Numbered from the stretch's first letter, positions 1-9,984 are shown. The stretch is DNA of 64,000 nucleotides from Salinivirgaceae bacterium (GCA_027858775.1 JAQICA010000013.1:1-64000), one strand, 5' to 3'. A program made the numbers and translations. The notes: a model not told the origin generated them from the letters alone.

Positions 1-41
1 TATGTAGTGCTTGCCCGAAAAGTCCAATTTCTGCTTTACGC

Positions 42-93
42 CCTTTCTGAAAACAGTTATTTACGAAAGTAAACGCCTTGATTTTCAGAAAGG
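42..93. repeat. Nested inverted repeat / hairpin (12-bp outer arms, 5-bp inner arms)
   Basis: CCTTTCTGAAAA (42-53) pairs perfectly with TTTTCAGAAAGG (82-93); inner TTTAC (60-64) / GTAAA (69-73). Confidence 0.6.
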
Positions 94-125
94 CCAAGCC
101 TTGAACTTGAACTTTTCAAATCAAG

Positions 126-160
126 CACTCAGAAAAGCAGGTAGTTTTCGTGCTGGTACT
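126..160. repeat. Copy A of a 35-bp dispersed repeat (copy B at 58272-58306)
   Basis: CACTCAGAAAAGCAGGTAGTTTTCGTGCTGGTACT; 33/35 identical to copy B. Confidence 0.75.
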
Positions 161-266
161 ATTTAAAATCAACCGGGCTGATATTTCGGCTTAATAAAAA
201 AAAGTCGCCAGAATTATTGGCGACTTCATATTTTCGATACATTTAGAGTTATTGATATCTAAAACA

Positions 267-2693
267 TTAATAGATGGTCGGATATTTTTCTGGCATAGCC
301 TCATGCAACATATCGTAGGCCATTTCGAAAACATTCTCTGCATTCGGGTTCGAGAAGTAGTCTCCATCGGAACTAAATGCCGGACGATGAGCCTTTGCAC
401 TCAACGTTTTAGGTTCAGAATCTAAATAATAATAAGCTTTTTGTTCTTCTAACACCTTTTGCATCATGTAGGCCGTTGCTCCTCCCGGAACATCTTCATC
501 GAAAAATATAACTCTACTGGTCTTTTTAATACTCTCCAAAATACGGTGCTCGGCATCGAACGGGATAAGTGTCTGAACATCAATAACCTCAGTACCAATA
601 TTAAAATCATGTAATTGGCGGGCAGCCTCTTCTGCAATGCGTACGCAGGATCCATATGTAACAATTGTGATATCGCCACCGCTAGTCATCACCTCCGGTT
701 TACCAAATGGAACGGTGTATTCACCAATATTTTCGGGCACTCGCTCCCGCAACCGATAACCATTGAGCGGTTCAATTACCAACGCCGGCTCATCCGCTTG
801 CAACAACGTATTGTACATGCCGGCTGCTTGTGTTAAATCTCGCGGCACAGCTACCAGCACACCACGAATAGAATTTATTACCATACTCAATGGTGAGCCC
901 GAGTGCCAAATACCTTCGAGCCTGTGACCACGTGTGCGAATAATGGCAGGCGCTTTTTGTCCGCCACGTGTTCGCCAAAGCGTTGTAGCCAAATCGTCGC
1001 TCATGGTTTGCAAGGCATATAACAAATAATCGAAGTATTGAATTTCGGCAATAGGCCGTATTCCGCGTAAAGCCAACCCAATTGCTTGTCCCAAAATAGT
1101 GCTTTCGCGAATTCCCGTATCGGTTACGCGCCATTTGCCATATTTGTCCTGCATGCCCTCCATTCCCTGGTTTACATCACCTATTTTTCCTGTATCTTCA
1201 CCAAAAGTTACCAGATTATCATACTTTTCGAACAATTTATCGAAATTATCGCGTAAAATTTCGCGTCCGGGTTTCATCTCGTTTTTCCCTGCATATCTAA
1301 TAGCTACATGTGGGATTTTTTGCACAGCATGCTCTGTTTCCGAATAAAGATGTGAATGATATTCAGGACCAACATTTTTGTAATTCTCTTTCAACCAGGT
1401 TCCCAATTGCTCTTTTAATACTTTACGTTTCGTACAATCGCTACAAATATGTCGTAAAATACGTTTGGCTGCACTAAAATTGTCTTTTCGAATTGGGTAA
1501 GCTATACGTTTCAGGTTATCGGCTATTTCGCCAGCTTTATCGTAATGGTCGCGCTTACACACACACGTGCGATTTTCAATAATAGCTACCAGCTTATCGC
1601 GTTCTGCTTTTAACGGATCGGTAAAGGCTTTCCAAGCACGATTTTTCGCCGCTTTTGCCTCCTGAACAGCACGTTTTTCTATCTCGCTCAACTCGTCATG
1701 AGTGGCTATTCCTTCGCTAACAAGCCACTCATTGAATTTTTTAATGGGGTCGTATTCCCGTTCCCATTCCAAACGTTCTTTTGTTTTGTACCGCTCGTGC
1801 GATCCACTGGTGGAGTGGCCTTGAGGCTGAGTAACCTCCTCAATATGAAATAGTACCGGAACATGCTCTTTACGAGTACGTTCAACACCTTCTGCATAAA
1901 TTTTCAAGAGTTCATTATAATCCCATCCTTTGCCCTTGTAAATGCGTATTCCGCTCTCACCGTCCTTCTTAATTTCGAAACCTGAAAGGGCTTCAGAAAT
2001 CGATCCCTTGGCCGTTTGGAACTCTCTGGGTACAGAAATGCCGTAACCATCGTCGTATACCGACATTGCCATGGGCACTTTCAACACTGCGGCGGCATTC
2101 ATTGTTTCCCAAAAATGTCCTTCCGATGTACTGGCATCGCCAATTGAGCCAAATGCAACCTCATTTCCCCTGGCAGAAAACTGCGATGCACTTTGTAATT
2201 CCTTTACCTCCCGGAACAACTTCGAGGCATAGGCCAGTCCCAAAAGACGAGGCATTTGTCCGGCAGTTGGTGAAATATCGGCTGATGAGTTTTTTTGTTC
2301 CATCAGGTTTTTCCAATTTCCTTTCTCATCGATACTACGTGTTCCAAAATGATTGTTAAACGAGCGTCCCCCATGGCTAGGGTTGTGTTCCAAACTAGTA
2401 TGTCCGTACAGTGACGCAAAAAATTCATCAGCTGTGTACATTCCTGTGGCCAACATCAAGGTTTGATCACGGTAGTAACCCGATCGCCAATCGCCATTAC
2501 GAAACTGCCGGGCCATGGCAAGTTGTATGAGTTCTTTTCCATCGCCAAAAATACCAAATTTCGACTTACCGGTTAAAACTTCCTTTCTTCCTAAAATACT
2601 CAATTGCCTGCTTAAGTTTGCAGTATAATAATCTTCTAATAGTTCTTCCTTTTTTAAAAGTGGTTGATCTTTACTATTCTTTTTGGTTGCCAT
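267..2693 (-). CDS. Fused alpha/beta E1 component of a 2-oxoacid (branched-chain type) dehydrogenase
   Basis: 808 aa; N-terminal TPP-dependent alpha-like half (GSIGDASTSEGHFWETMNAA) and C-terminal transketolase-like beta half (VTFGEDTGKIGDVNQGMEG...FDEDVPGGATAYMM). Confidence 0.9.
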   Translation of the reverse strand: MATKKNSKDQPLLKKEELLEDYYTANLSRQLSILGRKEVLTGKSKFGIFGDGKELIQLAMARQFRNGDWRSGYYRDQTLMLATGMYTADEFFASLYGHTSLEHNPSHGGRSFNNHFGTRSIDEKGNWKNLMEQKNSSADISPTAGQMPRLLGLAYASKLFREVKELQSASQFSARGNEVAFGSIGDASTSEGHFWETMNAAAVLKVPMAMSVYDDGYGISVPREFQTAKGSISEALSGFEIKKDGESGIRIYKGKGWDYNELLKIYAEGVERTRKEHVPVLFHIEEVTQPQGHSTSGSHERYKTKERLEWEREYDPIKKFNEWLVSEGIATHDELSEIEKRAVQEAKAAKNRAWKAFTDPLKAERDKLVAIIENRTCVCKRDHYDKAGEIADNLKRIAYPIRKDNFSAAKRILRHICSDCTKRKVLKEQLGTWLKENYKNVGPEYHSHLYSETEHAVQKIPHVAIRYAGKNEMKPGREILRDNFDKLFEKYDNLVTFGEDTGKIGDVNQGMEGMQDKYGKWRVTDTGIRESTILGQAIGLALRGIRPIAEIQYFDYLLYALQTMSDDLATTLWRTRGGQKAPAIIRTRGHRLEGIWHSGSPLSMVINSIRGVLVAVPRDLTQAAGMYNTLLQADEPALVIEPLNGYRLRERVPENIGEYTVPFGKPEVMTSGGDITIVTYGSCVRIAEEAARQLHDFNIGTEVIDVQTLIPFDAEHRILESIKKTSRVIFFDEDVPGGATAYMMQKVLEEQKAYYYLDSEPKTLSAKAHRPAFSSDGDYFSNPNAENVFEMAYDMLHEAMPEKYPTIY

Positions 2694-2721
2694 GGTTCGT
2701 ATTTTTTTCGAATTATTTAAC

Positions 2722-2729
2722 TAATTTTG
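2722..2729 (+). promoter_or_regulatory. Putative Bacteroidetes -7 element TAATTTTG upstream of 2757 CDS
   Basis: Matches TAnnTTTG; implies the ATG at 2757 is the real start rather than the TTG at 2727. Confidence 0.35.
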
Positions 2730-2756
2730 TACTTCACAAACAATCTATTTTTAGTA

Positions 2757-3020
2757 ATGTTGACAATTAAACTTCTTTTAATCACAATTGCCCTGATGGC
2801 GCTAGTATTTCTGGCACTGGGCATTCGTATAATTATTCAGAAAGACGGAAAATTTCCACATACACACGTGGGCGGCAATAAAGAATTAATTAAACGCGGA
2901 ATATACTGTGCCAGAACCTGGGACAAAATTGAGCGGAAAAAAGTAATCGCACAATACAAAAAAGAAGCAATGCAACAACTTAAGCCCGATCCCAGTTTTT
3001 TTGCTGCGAATATTAAATAG
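2757..3020 (+). CDS. Small conserved membrane protein (single N-terminal TM)
   Basis: MLTIKLLLITIALMALVFLALGIRIIIQKDGKFPHTHVGGNKELIKRGIYCARTWDKIERKK; start trimmed from the supplied 2727 ORF. Confidence 0.6.
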   Translation: MLTIKLLLITIALMALVFLALGIRIIIQKDGKFPHTHVGGNKELIKRGIYCARTWDKIERKKVIAQYKKEAMQQLKPDPSFFAANIK

Positions 3021-3149
3021 CACACTTTAGAAAACTCCAATAGTTGGCTTATAACCACGTTGAAACCCAAGGATGGCAATAAAAAAGTGAGGACAAAAAT
3101 TATTTGCCCCCACTCTCACACATCATGAAAAATCCTAACATCAAAAGAA

Positions 3150-3326
3150 TTATCTATCACTATTTACACTACAAGCACAGGAAGAATTAACAGTCTCACC
3201 AGTGCTACAACAAGATTTTTTCTCAAATTGCCCACCTTTCTTCAAAAACATTTTTATAGCTATTCCAGAAAAAGCTAATGCTAAAAGCAAAACGGTTATC
3301 CCAATTAAAATTAAAAGCTCCATCAT
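3150..3326 (-). CDS. 58-aa membrane-anchored Cys-rich small protein (absent from ORF track)
   Basis: Own translation: MMELLILIGITVLLLALAFSGIAIKMFLKKGGQFEKKSCCSTGETVNSSCACSVNSDR*; one TM helix then CC...C-x-C tail. Confidence 0.65.
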   Translation of the reverse strand: MMELLILIGITVLLLALAFSGIAIKMFLKKGGQFEKKSCCSTGETVNSSCACSVNSDR

Positions 3327-3501
3327 AATATAATACTTTTACATCTTTTTATCTCTTTAACGCATGTTCAATAGAAAAGTTTAGAGATACTCTATTTTTT
3401 TTGAAAAAGAAATATATTCAAATGTTAAGCAAACATCAAATTTTTCGTAAATTTAAACATTCTTAAACTCCAAGGGATAACCTGGCATAAAACTAAAAGA
3501 T

Positions 3502-4092
3502 ATGCGCACATTCGATCAAATAAAAAAAATACTAGCAACTAAAACAGTTGGAATAGCAGGTGCAGGGGGGCTAGGCTCAAATGTAGCTACAAGTCTGGCA
3601 CGTTGCGGAATTGGCAAATTAGTCATTGCTGATTATGACTTGGTTCAGGAAAACAGCCTCAACCGGCAATACTTTTTTTACGACCAAATTGGCATGAAAA
3701 AAGTAAATGCTCTGCAGCAAATACTGGAAAGAATAAATCCGGAAACACAAATCGAACCGCATGACATTAAACTAACAGAAGGGAAAATTGTAGAAATATT
3801 TAACAAATGCGACATTATTGTAGAAGCAATAGGTGATGCACGCATTAAGCAAAAGCTCGTTGAATGCGTTTTGGTAAAGTTCCCCGAAAAATATTTTGTA
3901 ATTGCTTCAGGACTAGCCGGTTTTGGCGATAGTAACCGTTTCATTACCGAGCAGTTCGATAAGCTTTGGGTATGCGGAGATCAAAAAGGGGAGGTAAACG
4001 AACTAAACCCACCACTTGCACCGGGAGTGGGAATTGTGGCCAATATGCAGGCTAACGTAGTAATTGAATTGTTACTTAAAGAGGAGAGCTAA
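3502..4092 (+). CDS. thiF: ThiF-family sulfur carrier adenylyltransferase (short form)
   Basis: GIAGAGGLGSNVATSLARCGIGKLVIADYDLVQENSLNRQYFFYDQIGMKKV: ATP-binding E1-like motif. Confidence 0.85.
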   Translation: MRTFDQIKKILATKTVGIAGAGGLGSNVATSLARCGIGKLVIADYDLVQENSLNRQYFFYDQIGMKKVNALQQILERINPETQIEPHDIKLTEGKIVEIFNKCDIIVEAIGDARIKQKLVECVLVKFPEKYFVIASGLAGFGDSNRFITEQFDKLWVCGDQKGEVNELNPPLAPGVGIVANMQANVVIELLLKEES

Positions 4093-4485
4093 TATTGATA
4101 AACAACATTTTTTGTATTGCGAAGATCAAGTTATTTACTATTTTTGCTAACTCATTTTTAGCTTAAAAAAAGCGTTATATGGCTTAATTAAAGGTAAAAA
4201 GAATTTTTCCGGATCAGCATTACCACGCTAAACAGTGGTTTTCCGGTCAATCGACCAAAAAAGAAAATGAAATAAGCGAAAACCATAATTAACTTTTTAG
4301 CAACATTTATTAAATTCCCATACATACTTCTTGTATTAAAGCAGAAAAAGGATTCAAATTTTAAATGGATGTAACAAGCTAGGTATAATAATTGAGGTAC
4401 ATGTCGCCTATTCCACGGCGATACGAAGACAATTATCTTACATCGCAAAGTTTCATCAGACAATTAAAATCAAAATTATAAAGAG

Positions 4486-4689
4486 ATGAAATTAACAATT
4501 AATCATAAAGAGGAAGATTTTTCAACAGATGAGCTAACTCTTAATCAATTACTTAAAAATAGAGATCTAACCTTCAAACGCTTGTTAATCCGCATTAACG
4601 GTTCAGTGGTTACAGAAGAAGAAAAATCAGATAAAGTACTGAAGGACGGTGATCAATTGGACATTGTTCGAATAATAAGTGGCGGCTAA
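4486..4689 (+). CDS. thiS: ThiS-like sulfur carrier protein (C-terminal Gly-Gly)
   Basis: 67 aa beta-grasp type sequence ending ...LDIVRIISGG. Confidence 0.85.
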   Translation: MKLTINHKEEDFSTDELTLNQLLKNRDLTFKRLLIRINGSVVTEEEKSDKVLKDGDQLDIVRIISGG

Positions 4690-4787
4690 TTAACCGTTGC
4701 AGAAATCGTTTCTTCAATTTTTTACGCATGCAATACCAAATAATACTGTTGGTATTTTTTGCTTTTCATAAAAATTACATTCAGTAA

Positions 4788-5102
4788 ATGAAACGTGCAA
4801 ATCGGTTATATAGATTTTACCATAAGTATTTGGCCAATAAATATGTATTGGCCTTTCTTGTGTTTTTAGTATGGGTTCTTTTTCTCGACTCCAACAACCT
4901 TATTCAGCGCTACAAAACCATACGAAATATCGAAAAGCTGAAAGACCAAAAAAGCTATTACGAAAAACGAATTAAAGAGGATACTGAAAAATTGCATGAG
5001 CTTCGGTCTGACAAAGAGAAGCTGGAGAAATTTGCACGCGAACAGTATCTGATGAAAAAACCAAACGAGGATGTTTTTGTAGTACTTATAGATGAAGATT
5101 AA
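4788..5102 (+). CDS. FtsB/DivIC-like septum formation initiator
   Basis: 104 aa, single TM then coiled coil (KDQKSYYEKRIKEDTEKLHELRSDKEKLEKFAREQYLMKKPNEDVFVV). Confidence 0.85.
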   Translation: MKRANRLYRFYHKYLANKYVLAFLVFLVWVLFLDSNNLIQRYKTIRNIEKLKDQKSYYEKRIKEDTEKLHELRSDKEKLEKFAREQYLMKKPNEDVFVVLIDED

Positions 5103-5280
5103 AAGAAGATCATCAATCGATTGATTGTAATACTATTTGACAAATAATACGATCGATTCTCTCAAGCAATAATTAAAGATATAACCTGATTGAAAGTGGA
5201 AATGAGCCTGAACACTTATTCAAATTATCCTATTTTCACTCCCTGACTGAACCGTGCAAAAGTACTTGAAACAAGGGTAA

Positions 5281-5506
5281 AAGAAGAAAGCTAAATTGAG
5301 TTTTGAAAAAGAAACTATAGCAAAACTTCAAGATCCTGAAATGGGAAATGTAATGGGCGGTGTAAGTTCAATGAAATGGTGGAACAACACCATTATGGGA
5401 TTGGTTAACCGATATTACAAAGGGAAATTGCTATTTATACACCATTGGACACGATGATGGCGGTTGGCGTATAAGTGAAGAAGCTGATTTTTGTAACGGG
5501 CGGTAA
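5281..5506 (+). pseudogene. Degenerate GG-leader natural product precursor (GG-Bacteroidales / class I lanthipeptide-leader-like)
   Basis: Frame from 5281 reads KKKAKLSFEKETIAKLQDPEMGNVMGG|VSSMKWWNNTIMGLVNRYYKGK, immediately preceded by in-frame TAA (5278-5280) instead of ATG; a frameshift near 5430 restores CYLYTIGHDDGGWRISEEADFCNGR*. Confidence 0.6.
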
Positions 5507-5648
5507 AAAATGTAACAAATATCACTTTTACATAATGCGGTTCCATATGACCTTTAAAATTAAAAATAAACATATGAAAGTTTAACTTAAAATTGTATTT
5601 TGCGGTTTTAAAAAGAGCAAGTAAAATTTTTTATCGTTTTTTAGATAT

Positions 5649-6251
5649 ATGAACAAAGCTATTCTACTTATAACGTTTATTTTTTCATTTCTTTCTTTGT
5701 TTTCACAAGAGGATGCCGCTGTGAACCATACAGATTCAAGAGGTCTAGAACAGGGATTGTGGAAGTATTATAAGTACGATACCCTGGTGTTTGAGAATCT
5801 TCGAACCAATAAGTTTGATACCGTTGTAAGGAAAAAGTTGTGGAAAAAAGGAGAATATGTAGATGGTAAAAAACATGGTATTTGGAAGATTTACACCTAT
5901 AACTTGAGGAAAAAACGACCAGAAAACAGGCTGGTTGTCGGGGATCTTTTGTATGAAGTGTTGCTGAAAAATGGTGTGATGAATGGACCTTTAAAAGTTT
6001 ATCAAAAAGATGGATTAAAGTGCTTAACAATGGTTGACAATGGTACGATAAGTGGGGTTTTTGTACAGTTTCATCCCAATGGGGAAATGAAGTATAAAGG
6101 TAATATTGATCAATCTAAACAATTCTTCGATGGCACTGAATTTTATGAGACGGGAGCAAAGTATCGCGACCGAAAATTCAATGTAGACATAATAATAAAT
6201 CAATCAATTGACATTGATAGAGTTAGGCGTGAGTTGAGTTCTTCTAAGTAG
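5649..6251 (+). CDS. Secreted MORN/YwqK-like repeat protein
   Basis: Signal peptide; repeats GLWKYYKYD, GEYVDGKKHGIWKIY, GVMNGPLKVYQKDG, GVFVQFHPNGEMKYKGN. Confidence 0.7.
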   Translation: MNKAILLITFIFSFLSLFSQEDAAVNHTDSRGLEQGLWKYYKYDTLVFENLRTNKFDTVVRKKLWKKGEYVDGKKHGIWKIYTYNLRKKRPENRLVVGDLLYEVLLKNGVMNGPLKVYQKDGLKCLTMVDNGTISGVFVQFHPNGEMKYKGNIDQSKQFFDGTEFYETGAKYRDRKFNVDIIINQSIDIDRVRRELSSSK

Positions 6252-6369
6252 CGCCCGCAAAAAAACACTCTGCTCCGACCAGATCCACCACGCAAGGGGA
6301 TCAATTGAAAAAGTTGTGATTTTAAATTTACAAATCTTTTTTCCTTACAGGCAGTAACTACTCGTAGCG

Positions 6370-7614
6370 TTAAATGCTTAGGATTTTTTTTTCGAGTTTC
6401 AACGCTAAATCGAGTAGCTCATTAAGATCATTACTTTCTGCTTGTTCATTAACTGCTAAAAGATAGTTCCTAAACTCTGTTCTTACTTCGCCCTTTTTAT
6501 AGAATTCCTTTTCGTGGGAAAAATTCAAAAACTTGACAATCTGGAAAGCATTAAAGTGTTGCATAAACCGTTTCACAAACATGGCTAACGAAGAGCTATT
6601 TTGCAAAGCATCGTCAAGTTTTGAACGATAATCGTATTCATCGAAAAACGCTTGTAACGCCTTACCCGCCAAACTCTCGAGGGCTGCATTTTGGGTGTAC
6701 AGCGTCTCCAAATTATCGAAAAGTCTCTTTAATTCATGAAATATTTCAAATGCATAGACAACGTATGGCTCCCCTTTGTCTACAATGCTTTTTACAGCAG
6801 GCCCTGTACCAAAAGGAACGCGGGTAGAAATACGCGACGAAGGAGAAACACATGTATTATAGTTCGTTATGTTTTTTGTATGGGGAAAGATTTTATGTAA
6901 AAAGTAAAAATCCTCAGCCGCATGCTTTTTATTCATTCCACCATGTTTTACATATGCACCTGCTTTAACAGCAAAACAAGAACCGATAACATGAAATGCG
7001 TAAGGAAAACCAACATAGCGCAGCGCCAAGACATAGTATCGAAGGTATAACTCATACTCTGAAATGGCTTTATTGAGCTCGCTTGAAATTCCATTTCGGT
7101 TATGATAAAAATGTAACGTTAACGAATGCGTGTCCGGATGCTGCTTAAAGCGATCAATAATTGATGAATAATAGTATTGATCGACCAAGCAATCGGCATC
7201 AAGGGAGGTAATTATTCCATTTGGATCATCAACGGCATTATACACTTCAAGGGCCGAATCCATAGCAACTTTCCTTGCCATGCCTGCACCTGCATGTTTG
7301 CGGGGCATATCTCGAAAAATAAGCGGAACAACCTGAAATACTTGATTATCAAATTTCTGTGCATAATCAACCAAAATTCGATAAACAAATTCGTTATAAT
7401 TTTTCGATAAAGCTGTGGCGCGCACACTATAATTAATCACTACAATTACGAGCACTTTCTCCACGCTTATTGCTCCGCGTAATGAGTTTAACGTAGTAAA
7501 AATTCCTGACTCGTTAAAGGCAGGAATAGCAACAATAATATCGGGTTTCTGCGTAACCCGAACAGGCTGTCCTAAAAAGTGTTGAGTTTGAATGTATTGA
7601 TCGGCAAAGGACAT
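6370..7614 (-). CDS. Glycosyltransferase family 2-like protein
   Basis: DIIVAIPAFNESGIFTTLNSL ... GIITSLDADCLVDQYYY. Confidence 0.75.
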   Translation of the reverse strand: MSFADQYIQTQHFLGQPVRVTQKPDIIVAIPAFNESGIFTTLNSLRGAISVEKVLVIVVINYSVRATALSKNYNEFVYRILVDYAQKFDNQVFQVVPLIFRDMPRKHAGAGMARKVAMDSALEVYNAVDDPNGIITSLDADCLVDQYYYSSIIDRFKQHPDTHSLTLHFYHNRNGISSELNKAISEYELYLRYYVLALRYVGFPYAFHVIGSCFAVKAGAYVKHGGMNKKHAAEDFYFLHKIFPHTKNITNYNTCVSPSSRISTRVPFGTGPAVKSIVDKGEPYVVYAFEIFHELKRLFDNLETLYTQNAALESLAGKALQAFFDEYDYRSKLDDALQNSSSLAMFVKRFMQHFNAFQIVKFLNFSHEKEFYKKGEVRTEFRNYLLAVNEQAESNDLNELLDLALKLEKKILSI

Positions 7615-7756
7615 GTTCGTTGAGTAAAATGAATATTATTCCAGAAAAAGTGTTTGTTTGGAAAACAGAATTTTTATACGTGCATCATTCTATCTAATAC
7701 AACAAATGCCAAAACTCTCTGTTTCGGCACCTATTGTAATAATACTTTATCGCTTT

Positions 7757-8407
7757 CTACTGGTTCATTCGCTTATCGTAGCGTTCGTTCAATTTACGAA
7801 GTACATCATTGGTTATGTTCAATTTGGCCTTTCCGTACATCACTGTGCCGATCATTGTGTTGCTCAAAATTAAATCGTACTTGCGTTGCTTATTAAATTG
7901 TATCACATAATTCGAAATGGTATCGTAAAGCTCCTGATTGAGCTGCTGCTCTTGTTGCATCAGTCGACCCGACAATTCCTGATTTAATTGCTCTAACTGC
8001 TGTTGCTCTGCCAGCAACTCTTGTTGCTGTGCTTCTGCTGAGGCTTGTGTTAAAAATCCCCGCCGTTGAACTTTTTCCTGAAAGTCTTGATAGTTTTTCT
8101 GGAAACGCTGCATTTTAGTCTCCAGTTCGCGCTGAGATTGTTTTTGCTGATCAGTAATTTTTTTATTCAGCTCTTGAGCCAATTTATACTCAAGTAATAA
8201 CGAATCGACATTAATGTACGCTATTTTTAATTGATTACCTTGTTCGGAAACCGAAGTTTCTGAAGTATTTGTTTCACCAGCCGTTTTTGTATCTGTCCGC
8301 ACAAATCGATCGGCAACCAACCATATGACCAAAACAGCCAACACAATTTCTATAATTAAATTCTTTTTGTTCATAATATTCTTTTTTTCAATTTTTATAT
8401 ACATCAA
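7757..8407 (-). CDS. OmpH/Skp-family periplasmic chaperone-like protein
   Basis: N-terminal TM, IAYINVDSLLLEYKLAQEL, long Q-rich coiled coil. Confidence 0.8.
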   Translation of the reverse strand: MMYIKIEKKNIMNKKNLIIEIVLAVLVIWLVADRFVRTDTKTAGETNTSETSVSEQGNQLKIAYINVDSLLLEYKLAQELNKKITDQQKQSQRELETKMQRFQKNYQDFQEKVQRRGFLTQASAEAQQQELLAEQQQLEQLNQELSGRLMQQEQQLNQELYDTISNYVIQFNKQRKYDLILSNTMIGTVMYGKAKLNITNDVLRKLNERYDKRMNQ

Positions 8408-8512
8408 TTAAGGCGCTTTGCCCCTTTTCCGAGGCGCTAAAATAATGTTTTTTATGTGTCTGTAATAGTATTCGTACAACTAATTATTCGTAAATGATAA
8501 GGGCATGCCGTA

Positions 8513-9982
8513 TTATGCTTTCGAATTTTGTTTAGTCCCCCAATGCTTACCTTTCCAAAGAAAATATGCTGTAATTGCTATTGATATTGCGCCACCCATC
8601 GCGTAAGCAATAGAAGGATTCATAGCCAGACCACCATTTTTATGTGGTGCGGCAAAAATGTAGGCAACCACGATAAATGTCATGAACATGGCCGGAATTG
8701 TAAGGTACCAATGTGTTTGTCGTTTTTCAGTAAGATAAGCAGCACCCATCCACAATACAACCGTAGCCAGCACTTGGTTCGATAATCCCAGATATTTCCA
8801 CACAGTTGCAAAATCGAGCTGTGACAGTATAAAGCCTACAATGAACAAAGGAATACTAATAATCAATCGGCTCGAAATACGTTTTTGCTTAAATGACAAC
8901 ATATCGGCAACGGTTAGTCTGGCACTTCTAAATGCCGTATCGCCCGTGCTAATTGGTAAAGCTATAACTCCAATAATTGCGAATATAGCTCCCACATTGC
9001 CCAACCACGACCGACTAATTTGGTCGACAACCTCTGCGGGATTATAATTCATTTCGGCCATTTTTGTATTGAGCGCTTCCGCATCGCCGAAAAAGTTCAT
9101 GGCTGCTGTGGCCCATATTATTGCCACAATTCCTTCGGCCACCATAGCTCCATAAAATACCTGCCTGCCTTGTTTTTCATTTTTTAAGCAGCGTGCCATC
9201 ATTGGTGCCTGGGTTGAATGAAAGCCCGAAATTGCACCACAGGAAATGACGATAAACATCATTGGAAGCAAAATGTTTTCTGATGGCGTATGATGCCAAT
9301 TTTTGAGATTTTCAGGAGTAAGCTCCATCATGGTCATTTCGCCCGTTGCTCCCTGCCAGAAAAGTACAACTCCTATTCCAACGGCCATAATCAACAACGC
9401 AACACCAAATACGGGATAAATTTTTCCTATAATTTTGTTGATTGGCAGCAAAGTAGCAACAAGGTAATAGGCAAAAATAATATATAACCAAACTGTTGTT
9501 CCGCCATGGGTGAGCTTACTAAGCAATCCTGCCGGTCCGGTTACAAATGCCACTCCTACAAAAATAAGCAATAGTACGGTAAACACCCGTAAGACCTGTT
9601 GCATGGATACTCCCAAATACTTCCCAACCAATTCGGGTAAGCTTGCTCCATTATTTCGCACAGAAAGCATCCCTGAAAAGTAATCGTGTACGCTCCCCAT
9701 AAACAAACAGCCGATTACAATCCAAACGTATGCCCATGGGCCATACATGGCACCCAAAATGGCACCAAAAATCGGCCCGAGGCCTGCAATATTTAGAAAT
9801 TGTATAAGAAAAACTTTCCAAACCGGCAGAGGAAGAAAATCCACACCATCTTGCCGCGCATAAGCCGGTGTTTGACGCGAAGGATTTTCACCGAAAAAAT
9901 GAGCTATAAAACGTCCGTAAACGAAGTACCCTAAAATGAGTGCAGCGATAGATACAATGAAGGTAATCATTTTTGCCCGCAA
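8513..9982 (-). CDS. cstA: Carbon starvation protein CstA family transporter
   Basis: Multi-TM; GPIFGAILGAMYGPWAYVWIVIGCLFMGSVHDYFSGMLSVRNNGASLPELVGKYLG; ISCGAISGFHSTQAP. Confidence 0.9.
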   Translation of the reverse strand: MRAKMITFIVSIAALILGYFVYGRFIAHFFGENPSRQTPAYARQDGVDFLPLPVWKVFLIQFLNIAGLGPIFGAILGAMYGPWAYVWIVIGCLFMGSVHDYFSGMLSVRNNGASLPELVGKYLGVSMQQVLRVFTVLLLIFVGVAFVTGPAGLLSKLTHGGTTVWLYIIFAYYLVATLLPINKIIGKIYPVFGVALLIMAVGIGVVLFWQGATGEMTMMELTPENLKNWHHTPSENILLPMMFIVISCGAISGFHSTQAPMMARCLKNEKQGRQVFYGAMVAEGIVAIIWATAAMNFFGDAEALNTKMAEMNYNPAEVVDQISRSWLGNVGAIFAIIGVIALPISTGDTAFRSARLTVADMLSFKQKRISSRLIISIPLFIVGFILSQLDFATVWKYLGLSNQVLATVVLWMGAAYLTEKRQTHWYLTIPAMFMTFIVVAYIFAAPHKNGGLAMNPSIAYAMGGAISIAITAYFLWKGKHWGTKQNSKA

Positions 9983-9984
9983 AT

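Noticed and set aside
790-1134. ORF (114 aa, minus strand) inside the E1 dehydrogenase gene
   Set aside because: Different frame of a strongly supported CDS; low-complexity translation without recognisable motifs.
2727-2756. TTG start given in the track for the small membrane protein
   Set aside because: It overlaps the putative -7 element TAATTTTG; ATG at 2757 with a normal TM segment is preferred.
4188-4463. 91-aa minus-strand ORF between thiF and thiS
   Set aside because: No recognisable motif or clear start signal; likely chance ORF in AT-rich spacer.
5112-5125. 14-bp palindrome ATCAATCGATTGAT
   Set aside because: Short and single; no second copy noticed or consistent regulatory position.
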